A stretch of 64,000 nt of DNA, taken from NCBI RefSeq assembly GCF_029589055.1, contig NZ_JARQZP010000007.1, positions 1,798,001 to 1,862,000 on the forward strand, given 5' to 3'. The DNA is from Vibrio hannami. GTDB lineage: Bacteria; Pseudomonadota; Gammaproteobacteria; Enterobacterales; Vibrionaceae. The translations under genes were made by a program, and so were the position numbers. Within the stretch, counting starts at the first letter, position 1, and each line of letters begins with the position of its first letter. This document shows, piece after piece, positions 1-7,833 of this stretch. Below the pieces are notes generated by a model that was given only the letters and a program-made list of their open reading frames with translations, ran no database searches and was not told where the DNA came from.

Positions 1-172
1 TCTGTGTAAATTCCGTGTAAATATAACTAAAAATGAATTCATTTATGGTAAAAATTCATTATCCTTCCGGCTGATAACCTCAAAGAAGGTAAAAACGACT
101 GAAACAGCCGCTTTTTCTGTTTACCAGGTTACACACTGTTATAGGTATATAGGGTTAAAAAAGAAGATTTCA

Positions 173-1036
173 ATGAATCAGATAGGCACTAAATACATTC
201 TTGCACAAAGATTTGTTTTTGATCCAAACAACAACTCTTTGACAGATCAAACAAAAAACAATGAAATCACACGCTTAGGAAGCAATGAGAGTCGTATCTT
301 ATTGATGTTAGCCGAAAGACCAAATCAGGTGATAAGCCGCGATCAACTGCACGAATTTGTTTGGCGAGAGCAAGGCTTTCAGGTCGACGACTCCAGCCTG
401 ACCCAGGCTATCTCTACTTTGAGAAAGATGCTTGGCGATTCAACTAAATCTCCGGCATTCGTGAAAACCGTTCCGAAAAGAGGTTACCAGTTTATTGCTA
501 GTGTTTCAGTTGCAGAAACAGCTAAACCTGAAGCGTATAGTGAAGAAGTAACTGAAGATGAACCTTCAGACAAAAGCGTCTCTGCTCATTCGCTGTCCGA
601 AAACAACTCAGCTGGCCTTGCGTCCTCGCAAGGTGCTTCGTTAGAAAGCAAAACAGCAACCTTTAACGCCAAGGAGCCGCTAACGCTGCTAGCAAAAATA
701 GCTTTAGTCCTGGCAATCATTATTCCGTTAACGGTTTACTTAACTTTAGAGCCTGCCAAAGCACGTTTTAGATTAATAGATACTATTGAAGACGTTCCGC
801 TGATGACAACGGAAGGACACCCACCGCTTGATAGCTGGCACGACCAGATAAAACAGTGTGTTACCGTTTACTTGAAGAATCATGAAAACGAGCGTAGACC
901 TCAAAAAATGATCGTTACCGCAGGTCCGCGAAATAACTTGATGCTAAATGTTGTGCATTCAGAGGAGTTCGCGAGCGAAAGTGTCACAATACAATTAGTC
1001 GCGAGCCAACAAGATCTTGCGCAGTTGTGCGATTAA
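173..1036 (+). CDS. toxR: Transmembrane transcriptional regulator ToxR
   Basis: ToxR is an inner-membrane one-component regulator that binds DNA in the cytoplasm and senses periplasmic conditions such as bile and redox state; it controls outer-membrane porins in vibrios. Residues ~8-110 form an OmpR-type winged helix (Trans_reg_C), ending in the typical KRGYQF wing. A variable acidic and Ser-rich linker follows (~115-168). One membrane segment lies at ~172-191, and the periplasmic tail carries two cysteines (C229, C286), as expected for the ToxR disulfide. Its partner toxS starts 13 bases downstream. Length (287 aa) is usual for the family. A general porin gene lies 10 kb away and is a plausible but unproven target. 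Confidence 0.95.
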   Translation: MNQIGTKYILAQRFVFDPNNNSLTDQTKNNEITRLGSNESRILLMLAERPNQVISRDQLHEFVWREQGFQVDDSSLTQAISTLRKMLGDSTKSPAFVKTVPKRGYQFIASVSVAETAKPEAYSEEVTEDEPSDKSVSAHSLSENNSAGLASSQGASLESKTATFNAKEPLTLLAKIALVLAIIIPLTVYLTLEPAKARFRLIDTIEDVPLMTTEGHPPLDSWHDQIKQCVTVYLKNHENERRPQKMIVTAGPRNNLMLNVVHSEEFASESVTIQLVASQQDLAQLCD

Positions 1037-1049
1037 TCGGGAGAGAGAA

Positions 1050-1574
1050 ATGAAACAGAAATTAGCATTCGGTATTCTGGCTCTGTCCGTTGCGTTTAGC
1101 GCGTGGTTGTACTGGGGCTCCGACGTAAAAGTAGAGCAGGTTCTCTCGTCGAGAGAGTGGCAATCAACAATGCAAACTTACCTGTCTGAAGATGTGCAGC
1201 ACGAAACCCAAGATAGAATGGGACCGCTGGCTAAAGTCAGTGTTAACAGTAACAGCAAATACTTACCTAACGGCACATACATACGTGTCTCTTATGTTGA
1301 GCTTTTTAACGATGATTGGACTGAAACCAAAGCACTTACGATCTCAGAAACCGGCACCTGGGAGTTATCTGATGACTATCTGCTGGTCAACCCAACTGAA
1401 TTTAAAGATATCTCTCCACCAAACGATGGTGTGTTTACAGATGCTCACGTAAAAGCAGTGAAAGAGTTGTTTATCATTGACGCAGAGCAGAGCCGACGAA
1501 TTGACGTAGTAAATGGGCGCACGATACTCCTGACTAGCCTGAATCACGGCTCCAGAATACTTTTTTCCAACTAA
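1050..1574 (+). CDS. toxS: ToxR-stabilising membrane protein ToxS
   Basis: ToxS is an inner-membrane protein with a short cytoplasmic end, one membrane helix (~5-22) and a periplasmic domain that binds the ToxR periplasmic domain, protecting it from proteolysis and taking part in bile sensing. I chose the ATG at 1050 because GGGAGAGAG sits directly before it and the product begins MKQKLAFG, like other ToxS proteins; an upstream in-frame ATG at 1017 lies inside toxR. The product is 174 aa. It is co-transcribed with toxR and ends before a strong hairpin. Confidence 0.93.
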   Translation: MKQKLAFGILALSVAFSAWLYWGSDVKVEQVLSSREWQSTMQTYLSEDVQHETQDRMGPLAKVSVNSNSKYLPNGTYIRVSYVELFNDDWTETKALTISETGTWELSDDYLLVNPTEFKDISPPNDGVFTDAHVKAVKELFIIDAEQSRRIDVVNGRTILLTSLNHGSRILFSN

Positions 1575-1590
1575 GAAAAGTTTCGATAAA

Positions 1591-1625
1591 AAAATGCCTC
1601 TGTTCAGCTTAAACAGAGGCATTTT
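1591..1625. terminator. Bidirectional terminator between toxS and yfcE
   Basis: AAAATGCCTCTGTT and AACAGAGGCATTTTT form a long stem flanked by A and T runs. It sits between convergent toxS (+) and yfcE (-), so it can end transcripts from both sides. Confidence 0.85.
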
Positions 1626-1646
1626 TGTATAAGCAACTTGCTAACT

Positions 1647-2192
1647 CTAAATCATGACTGATTTTAGTGTTTCACCGGTAAAAGCAACGACTTTCAATTG
1701 GTTATCTTCCAGAAGACCATAACTTCTGACAAATCCACCTTTAGGGAAAGTCACCGACCCCGGATTAAAAATAAACTGCTCGCCATCTTTCTCTGCTACG
1801 GGAAGGTGGGTATGTCCATGTGCGATAATATCGCCACTCCGGAGCATCGGACGATTGTCGCTATTGTATAAATGCCCGTGTGTCAGGAATATACGTTGAC
1901 CGCTTTCCAGAATAATCCAACTGGCATCCATCATCATTGGAAAATCGAGCAGCATTTGATCTACTTCGCTATCGCAATTACCTCTGACAGCAATAATTTG
2001 ATCTTTATACTCGTTGAGAAGCTCGGCAACCTGAGCTGGTTGATAACCATCCGGCACCGGATTACGGGGGCCGTGATTAAGAATATCGCCAAGCAGAATC
2101 AGATGATCTGCCCCAGACTCTCTATATTTAGTGATGGTTTCAAGAGTGGTTGGTAGACAGCCATGCAAGTCAGACGCAATAAAAAGCTTCAT
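1647..2192 (-). CDS. yfcE: YfcE-type metallophosphodiesterase
   Basis: A calcineurin-like phosphoesterase of the MJ0936/YfcE family: a small cytoplasmic enzyme that hydrolyses artificial phosphodiesters with Mn2+; its natural substrate is unknown. Metal-binding motifs are all present: ASDLHG near the N terminus (D8, H10), GDILNHG, RGNCD, THGH and AHGHTH. I chose the ATG at 2192, preceded by AGGA at 7 bases, rather than a TTG two codons upstream. It is 181 aa, normal for the family. It is separated by 64 bases from the CBS gene upstream. Confidence 0.9.
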   Translation of the reverse strand: MKLFIASDLHGCLPTTLETITKYRESGADHLILLGDILNHGPRNPVPDGYQPAQVAELLNEYKDQIIAVRGNCDSEVDQMLLDFPMMMDASWIILESGQRIFLTHGHLYNSDNRPMLRSGDIIAHGHTHLPVAEKDGEQFIFNPGSVTFPKGGFVRSYGLLEDNQLKVVAFTGETLKSVMI

Positions 2193-2256
2193 GCGCAATT
2201 CCTATATTAATTAAAAGCCTGACTCGCATTTTAACCTAAAGATTGTCAGCCCGAAA

Positions 2257-2658
2257 TCAGCTTTCTAGCGCCATACCGTTCACTACAATATTGTTGTAGC
2301 TCACCATACCGATAACTTTTCCGCCTTCTATCACTGGTGCCCGGCTTACACCAAAACGCTCAAACAGGCGTGCGCAATATTTGACGTTCATATCAGGTGA
2401 TACCGACAGCGCAGGTTTGGTCATGATCTCGTAGATATTTGTTCGTTCCGGTGATCGATTTTTTGCCAGCACTTTTTTCGCAATATCGTTCATCAACACA
2501 ATACCAAACTCATCGTCGTTATTACGCTTATCAACAATGAGTGCTTTCACCACATGCTGACGAGCAAGACGAATACCTTCCTGCACTGTAGTTAATCCAT
2601 CGACCATTACATATGTGTTTGCCATTACATCCCGAACCCGAATGACCTCGTGTTTCAT
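2257..2658 (-). CDS. Two-CBS-domain regulatory protein
   Basis: The protein is almost entirely a tandem CBS pair (Bateman module): CBS1 at ~7-68 and CBS2 at ~76-130, both starting with the usual V-x-D-V-M or I-x-E-I-M-T motif. Such modules bind adenine nucleotides or S-adenosylmethionine and gate transporters or enzymes. It is the last gene of a four-gene operon; its ATG overlaps the stop of the PII-like gene (ATGA). I infer that it senses a nucleotide to control the DUF1538 membrane proteins encoded upstream. No catalytic domain is present. The ligand cannot be told from the sequence. Confidence 0.8.
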   Translation of the reverse strand: MKHEVIRVRDVMANTYVMVDGLTTVQEGIRLARQHVVKALIVDKRNNDDEFGIVLMNDIAKKVLAKNRSPERTNIYEIMTKPALSVSPDMNVKYCARLFERFGVSRAPVIEGGKVIGMVSYNNIVVNGMALES

Positions 2659-3005
2659 AGCTCGTCCTCTACCACTTTAGTTAATGTCTCGACCTGATGC
2701 GCAACACCTACGGCATCTTCAATATCTATCTGAATAGCGATACCCTGCCCGGACGCAGAGTCAAACTCTCCAACTTCATTAATCTTCTCAAGGATATGGC
2801 GCGAAAGGTGCTCTTCCACTACAAACAAAAGCACATCTTTCTGAACGTCAAGAGTTAGCCCAAAGAAGGTTCTCTTCTGCTTAAGGCCTTCGCCTCTGGC
2901 GTTGTTAATCACCGTCGCACCTGTTGCGCCAGCTTCTCTGGCAGCATCCATAACGGCATCGGTTTTTGCGTCTTCAACAAAGGCCAGAATTAATTTAAAG
3001 CGCAT
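2655..3005 (-). CDS. PII-like signalling protein
   Basis: A small (116 aa) ferredoxin-fold protein of the PII superfamily; this family is usually trimeric and controls membrane transporters by binding nucleotides. The N terminus RFKLILAFVED, a glycine-rich T-loop-like stretch (~34-55) and a C-terminal strand fit the fold. There is no clear T-loop uridylylation tyrosine or GlnB signature, so this is not GlnB or GlnK. Two adjacent ATGs are possible (3008 and 3005); AAGGAG lies 7 bases before the second. It overlaps the upstream DUF1538 gene and the downstream CBS gene, so the set is probably translationally coupled. Confidence 0.75.
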   Translation of the reverse strand: MRFKLILAFVEDAKTDAVMDAAREAGATGATVINNARGEGLKQKRTFFGLTLDVQKDVLLFVVEEHLSRHILEKINEVGEFDSASGQGIAIQIDIEDAVGVAHQVETLTKVVEDEL

Positions 3006-3789
3006 CATTACTCTCCTTTGAGGCTGATTTATCATTAAGCCATTGAGTTATCTGGGCGTAAGCCATTACAGAGATAATCGGGAAAAGACTGGCAAACGCG
3101 ATAAGTCCAAACCCGTCGATGACAGGGTTTCTTCCCGGTACAGTAGATGCCAGTCCTAGCCCCAGAGCTGTAACCAGCGGTACTGTCACTGTAGACGTTG
3201 TTACCCCACCGGAATCATAAGCCAATGGAACAATCAGTTTCGGTGCAAAATAGGTCTGAATCACAACGACAACATAACCGACGATGATGTAGTAATGAAT
3301 CGGATCACCGACAACAATTCGATAGCTACCTAGTGATATGCCAACTGCAACCCCTAGTGCCACCGCGATACGTAATCCGTTAACGCTTATAGCGCCGCCT
3401 GATACCTGATTCGCTTTTATTGCTACGGCAATAAGAGATGGCTCAGCAATAGTGGTGCTAAAACCAATGGCAAAGGCAAATATGTACACCCAATAATAAT
3501 CAATCCAGTTAAGAGATTCTGTGAGACTGTCTTTAAACTGATACAGGAACTCCGGGGCGGTTAACTGAGCGGCCATTGTCTCGCCTAAAGGGAAAAGCGC
3601 CAATTCCAATCCGAGAAGAAACAATGAAAGGCCTAAAATCACGTAGAAGAAGCCAAGTAAGACTCTTGGAAGGTTCGCTACCGGCTTTTTCAGCACAGCA
3701 ATCTGAAAACCAAAAATAATGGTCGCGATAGGCACGACATCCCGAACTGTTGCCAGAAAGGTATCAAGAAGCTGAGTAAAACCGATCAT
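2995..3789 (-). CDS. DUF1538 membrane protein, second subunit (UmpB-like)
   Basis: A polytopic inner-membrane protein (264 aa) of the DUF1538 family, with about seven hydrophobic segments. Signature motifs are FSTTIAEPSLIAVA, DSGGVTTSTVTVPLVTALG and GRNPVIDGFGLIAF, also present in the upstream gene, so the two are paralogues that probably form a heteromer. As I recall, a DUF1538 pair from Halomonas (UmpAB) has been reported as a Na+(Li+,K+)/H+ antiporter; assigning the same role here is inference. Its ATG overlaps the stop of the first DUF1538 gene, and its 3' end overlaps the PII-like gene. Confidence 0.8.
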   Translation of the reverse strand: MIGFTQLLDTFLATVRDVVPIATIIFGFQIAVLKKPVANLPRVLLGFFYVILGLSLFLLGLELALFPLGETMAAQLTAPEFLYQFKDSLTESLNWIDYYWVYIFAFAIGFSTTIAEPSLIAVAIKANQVSGGAISVNGLRIAVALGVAVGISLGSYRIVVGDPIHYYIIVGYVVVVIQTYFAPKLIVPLAYDSGGVTTSTVTVPLVTALGLGLASTVPGRNPVIDGFGLIAFASLFPIISVMAYAQITQWLNDKSASKESNDAL

Positions 3790-4520
3790 GCCAGCACCAT
3801 CCCGTAAACCATTACAAACATCATAGGTAACAGAGATGCAAACGCGATAAGTCCGAATCCATCTATCATGGGGTTACGCCCCTTGATTGCTGACGCAAGC
3901 CCTACTCCCAGAGCAGTTACTAACGGTACAGTAATCGTAGACGTGGTCACCCCACCAGAATCATAAGCAATACCGATTATCGTTTGTGGCGCAAACCAGG
4001 TAAGAATCACGACCCCTATGTATCCGGATATGATCATTACATGTATTGGCCATCCCTTAAGGATTCGGATAACCCCCAGGACAATGGCAATTCCTACCGA
4101 CAGAGCCACTGTAATTCGTAAACCATTAGCATAATCGTCCATTTCCGCTTCTGTATGAGGTATCAGCCCTCCCTCTGCAGCCACTTCAGCGGCTTCTGCG
4201 GCAACCGCTGTCAATGCGGGTTCTGCGATGGTAGTACCAAATCCGAGACAAAACGCAAATAGGATTAACCAGAAAACACTCCCTTTACGGGCAAAGGACT
4301 GTGCCATCGACTCACCAATTGGAAACAACCCCATCTCCAGACCGAAGATAAAAAACGTCAAGCCAAGGACAACCAAAAGAAGACCAAAGAGGATGGAAAG
4401 AATGTTAGGAAGTGGTTCCTGAAGCACAACAAGCTGAAAAAAACCAATGACACATACGATAGGCAAGAGGTCTCTTAAACTACCAAGCATAGCTTTAAAT
4501 AAAGCGACTAATGCCCCCAT
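3786..4520 (-). CDS. DUF1538 membrane protein, first subunit (UmpA-like)
   Basis: The first gene of the DUF1538-DUF1538-PII-CBS operon encodes a 244 aa polytopic membrane protein. It carries the same family motifs as its neighbour (FGTTIAEPALTAVA, DSGGVTTSTITVPLVTALG, GRNPMIDGFGLIAF) but has an extra charged loop between membrane segments (~118-135, rich in E, D and N). It is a likely ion transporter subunit by family. The operon promoter should lie in the 266-base gap shared with divergent yfcH. Substrate and direction of transport are not shown by the sequence. Confidence 0.8.
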   Translation of the reverse strand: MGALVALFKAMLGSLRDLLPIVCVIGFFQLVVLQEPLPNILSILFGLLLVVLGLTFFIFGLEMGLFPIGESMAQSFARKGSVFWLILFAFCLGFGTTIAEPALTAVAAEAAEVAAEGGLIPHTEAEMDDYANGLRITVALSVGIAIVLGVIRILKGWPIHVMIISGYIGVVILTWFAPQTIIGIAYDSGGVTTSTITVPLVTALGVGLASAIKGRNPMIDGFGLIAFASLLPMMFVMVYGMVLA

Positions 4521-4786
4521 TCACTTCCTCCCAAAGTCATAGCGCTTCCTTACGCCAGAAAGAAATCTTTATATTCACAATACTTATGGTGGCAAATATC
4601 ACCGGATAAATGTGTGATTCATCCTACGCGAAGCAGTTTTTTAGTCACATTTATTTACAATAATGAGACATTTACCCCTAATTGATTAACACAAGATCGT
4701 TCTACACACTCAAACTACACGTATTTATTCCACTCACGACAACAAAAACACGTATATACTTATACCGTTATAGTTGTGGAGGTAAT

Positions 4787-5694
4787 ATGCAAATATTGAT
4801 AACGGGAGGAACAGGTTTTATTGGCTCTGAGCTGATCAAGCACCTGATAACGCACAAAATTGTTCTATTAACACGTTCTCCCGCTAAGGCCAAACAATCT
4901 CTTCAATTTGCAGACAATGGTAATATCCAATACCTGTCCACCCTCGATGAGCTTCATGACCTTAATCACTTTGATGCAGTAATCAATCTGGCAGGAGAGC
5001 CAATAGCAGGAAAAAGGTGGACACAAGGCCAAAAGAAAAAATATGTGATAGCAGATGGAAAACCACGGAAAAGCTTGTTGACCTGTTCCACGCAAGTACC
5101 AAACCTCCCGCTACATTCATCAGTGGCTCTGCTGTAGGTATATATGGCGATCAACAAGAGCACCCTTTTGATGAGAGTCTCCATACCTATCACGAAGGTT
5201 TCACCCACCAAACTTGCTCTATCTGGGAATCTATAGCAAAAAAAGCGGAACATGATGACACCAGAGTCTGCTTACTCAGAACCGGAATTGTATTGGGAAA
5301 AAATGGCGCGTTAAAAATGATGCTTCCCGCTTTTAAGGTGGGTTTTGGCAGCATTCTGGGCAACGGGAAACAGTATATGCCCTGGATCCACATTCAGGAT
5401 ATGGTTAAAGGTATTATCTATCTGTTGGAAACCCCTCACGCCAAGGGCGAGTTTAATTTTTGTGCGCCTCACCCGGTCAGCAATTACGAATTTAGTAAAA
5501 CGCTCGGCAAAGTCTTAAAAAAACCCGTATTCCTATACACACCAAAGTGGTGCTTCAACCTTGCAATGGGTGAAGCAAGCTGTTTATTATTCGATAGCAT
5601 CAGGGCTAAACCAAAACACTTGACAGAATTAGGCTTCAACTTCACCTACTCAAGATTAGAGCCTGCCCTAAAAAATATAATGGACCACAACTAG
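4787..5694 (+). CDS. yfcH: YfcH-type epimerase (SDR39U1), frameshifted in this sequence
   Basis: An atypical NAD(P)-binding epimerase-like protein of unknown substrate. The start is the ATG at 4787 behind TGGAGG; the product begins MQILITGGTGFIGSEL, a Rossmann glycine motif. The reading frame runs to the A6 run at 5036-5041, then the family sequence continues one frame back (ICDSRWKTTEKLVD, then FISGSAVGIYGD) to the stop at 5694. Restoring one A gives a full-length protein of about 302 aa, the usual size. As written, the gene is broken; a base-calling error is more likely than true loss because other genes here show the same defect. It ends one base before the next gene. Confidence 0.82.
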
Positions 5695-5695
5695 A

Positions 5696-6522
5696 ATGGA
5701 TAAATTCGTTTTGATTACCGGTTGTTCTACCGGTATTGGGCACACTTGTGCTCACGCCCTCAACAAACGTGGATACAAAGTTATCGCCTCCTGTCGAAAG
5801 GAAGAAGATGTAACAAGATTACAGGCAGAAGGCCTAACATGTATTCAGCTCGATTTATCAAGTAACGAGAGTATTTCGCAAGGTGTCAGAGAAGCAGTAC
5901 GTATCTCTGAAGGCAACTTATATGGCCTTTTTAACAATGGTGCCTATGGTCAAACCGGAGCATTAGAAGATTTACCTATTCAGGCTTTAAGAGAACAGTT
6001 CGAAACTAACTTTTTTGGCTGGCATCAATTAGTTGCAGAGATTCTTCCGTATATGAGAAAAAAGGCGAAGGCAGAATCGTTCAGAACAGCTCCGTACTCG
6101 GCTTCGCAGCGATGAAATATCGAGGGGCTTATAACGCATCCAAATTTGCAATAGAGGGCTATACTGACACGCTCAGGTTAGAACTGAGAGGCTCAGGCAT
6201 TCATATTAGCCTTATTGAGCCGGGGCCAATAGAAAGCCAGTTTCGTGCAAACGCGTTGGAAAAATTTCATCAGTGGATAAATGTCGATTCAAGCGTTCAT
6301 AAAGCGGCTTATAAACAACAGCTAGAAAGATTAAGCAAAGAAAAATCCAACAACCGGTTTGTTCTTCCTTCAGAATCTATCATCAAGCCACTTGTTCATG
6401 CTCTTGAATCGGACAAACCAAAGCTTAGATACAGAATCACCACACCAACAAAAGTGTTTGCAATATTGAAGAGGATCCTTCCAGAACGAGTGCTGGATAG
6501 AGTGCTAGACAAGGCTGCGTAA
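5696..6522 (+). CDS. Short-chain dehydrogenase/reductase, frameshifted in this sequence
   Basis: A classical SDR-family oxidoreductase: cofactor motif TGCSTGIG at the N terminus, then NNGAYG, the catalytic YNASK, and a C terminus typical of the YbbO group. The frame breaks at the A6 run 6058-6063; reading one frame back gives GEGRIVQNSSVLGFAAMKYRG, the expected strand-5 and Ser region, and joins the two parts into one protein of about 275 aa. One added A repairs it. The start ATG is one base after the yfcH stop, so the two genes form an operon. The substrate is not predictable. Confidence 0.8.
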
Positions 6523-6663
6523 CCCCTGAGAATTAATGTCATAAATGTGGGCGCTTTGTAATCAAAATATCATATATATCGATTATTATGCGTCCAATAG
6601 CTAACTCCCCCGTGGCTAAAACTCCAAATCACTCTTGAAATAAAGCGTAACTCGGAAAGTAGA

Positions 6664-6729
6664 ATGACATTAAACCAACTGAACTGGATTGGTGTATGTG
6701 TTGCGCTCATATGGATTATGGCGCTGTAG
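6664..6729 (+). CDS. Possible 21-residue membrane peptide
   Basis: ATG at 6664, 5 bases after GGAAA, opens a 21-codon frame whose product (MTLNQLNWIGVCVALIWIMA then Leu) is one hydrophobic helix with two tryptophans and a polar N terminus. It is followed 14 bases later by a strong terminator. It fills an otherwise gene-free 313-base gap between the SDR gene and cnoX. I recognise no family. It may be a real small membrane protein or chance; the close fit of frame, weak ribosome site and terminator is the only support. Confidence 0.35.
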   Translation: MTLNQLNWIGVCVALIWIMAL

Positions 6730-6742
6730 CACCAACAAAATG

Positions 6743-6767
6743 ATGCTCCCATCACGGAGCATTTTTT
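6743..6767 (+). terminator. Rho-independent terminator
   Basis: ATGCTCC and GGAGCAT form a 7-bp stem with a 6-base loop, followed by a T run. It ends whatever transcript covers 6523-6740 and isolates cnoX from upstream genes. Confidence 0.75.
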
Positions 6768-6835
6768 GTTTCTACTTGATTATTATTCCTTTAGACCTTA
6801 TTTAGTACAGGAAAGAACTTAATAAGGAAAACCAA

Positions 6836-7690
6836 ATGCAGCCCGAATTCATCGTTGAGTTAAACGAGCAAAACTTTCGACCTGTCCTTGAAAGCTCAAT
6901 GGAAAAACCCGTTCTGATCCATTTTTGGGCACCAGCAGTACCTGAAAGCTCAGACGTTATTCCTCAGTTACAAACACTGGCTCAACAGTACGCAGGTGCA
7001 TTTACCCTCGCCCTACTAAACTGTGAGCAAGAACAAATGATCGCTGGTCAGTTTGGTGTACAGGCACTACCAACCATCGCACTGTTTTCTAATGGTCAAC
7101 CTGTAGACGGCCTTGGTGGTCCACAAACTATTGAAGCTATTTCGGAGATGCTTACTAAGCACTTACCAAGTCAGGACGAACTTACTTTCAGCGCGGCTCA
7201 TACTAAAATGAAAGAAGGTTTTCATGCTGAAGCTTTGGCTCTGCTTGAGGGTATTTCTGAAGAGTTTTCAAACAAAGCGGAAGTTAAGCTTATAAAGGCA
7301 GATTGTTTACTCGAGACACAGCTGTTCGAAGCTGCAAAAGCATTGCTAGAAAATATCCCATTAGAGTATCAGGATAACTATTACAAAGGCTTAATCGCAA
7401 AATTAGAACTTCATGAACAAGCGAAAGACAGCCCTGAAATTCAGGCTCTAGAGGCTAAACTAAACGCTGAACCTGATAACGCCAATGTCGCTTGTGAGCT
7501 TGCATTGCAGTACAACCAGACAGGAAGAAGCGAAGAGGCGCTAGAGCTACTTTGGGGTTATCTGATGAAAGATCTGAATGCTCTGGATGGTGAAGTTAAG
7601 AAATCATTTATGGATATACTGACAGCGCTTGGTCAGGGCAATCCGGTAGCAGGTAAGTATCGCCGTCAGCTTTACTCACTATTGTACTGA
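6836..7690 (+). CDS. cnoX: Thioredoxin-fold co-chaperone CnoX (YbbN)
   Basis: CnoX binds chlorine-damaged proteins and passes them to GroEL/ES and DnaK. The N-terminal thioredoxin domain (~1-110) is followed by a TPR domain (~115-284), the family layout, and length (284 aa) is standard. The position of the thioredoxin active site reads FWAPAVPESS: no cysteine is present, so it should have no disulfide-exchange activity of its own. The start ATG at 6836 follows AATAAGGAAAACCAA. It has its own terminator. The order cnoX-qmcA-nfeD-cueR resembles the ybb region of enterics. Confidence 0.9.
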   Translation: MQPEFIVELNEQNFRPVLESSMEKPVLIHFWAPAVPESSDVIPQLQTLAQQYAGAFTLALLNCEQEQMIAGQFGVQALPTIALFSNGQPVDGLGGPQTIEAISEMLTKHLPSQDELTFSAAHTKMKEGFHAEALALLEGISEEFSNKAEVKLIKADCLLETQLFEAAKALLENIPLEYQDNYYKGLIAKLELHEQAKDSPEIQALEAKLNAEPDNANVACELALQYNQTGRSEEALELLWGYLMKDLNALDGEVKKSFMDILTALGQGNPVAGKYRRQLYSLLY

Positions 7691-7720
7691 TTAAAATTTA
7701 TGTAAATCGACAAATGTTAT

Positions 7721-7758
7721 GCAGCTCCAATTAAAGTAAATTGGTGCTGCTTTTTTTT
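7721..7758 (+). terminator. cnoX terminator
   Basis: GCAGCTCCAATT and AATTGGTGCTGC pair in a 12-bp stem with one mismatch around a 6-base loop, followed by eight T. It also shows that qmcA cannot begin upstream of this point. Confidence 0.9.
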
Positions 7759-7833
7759 GCCTGTTCGCAGGAACTGTTCCACAATAGTTCTGTCCTAAGT
7801 ATATTAAATATCAATAATTTGAAGGAACGTCTT

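Noticed and set aside
4682..4786. Upstream extension of yfcH
   Set aside because: The extra residues precede the Rossmann motif, and GGAGG marks the ATG at 4787 as the start.
5030..6070. Programmed -1 frameshifting in yfcH and the SDR gene
   Set aside because: Neither site has a proper X-XXY-YYZ slippery heptamer with a downstream structure, and the families are normally encoded in one frame. Base-calling error is simpler.
7741..7833. Upstream extension of qmcA to 7741
   Set aside because: The extension starts inside the cnoX terminator; the ATG at 7834 has a ribosome site and the usual N terminus.
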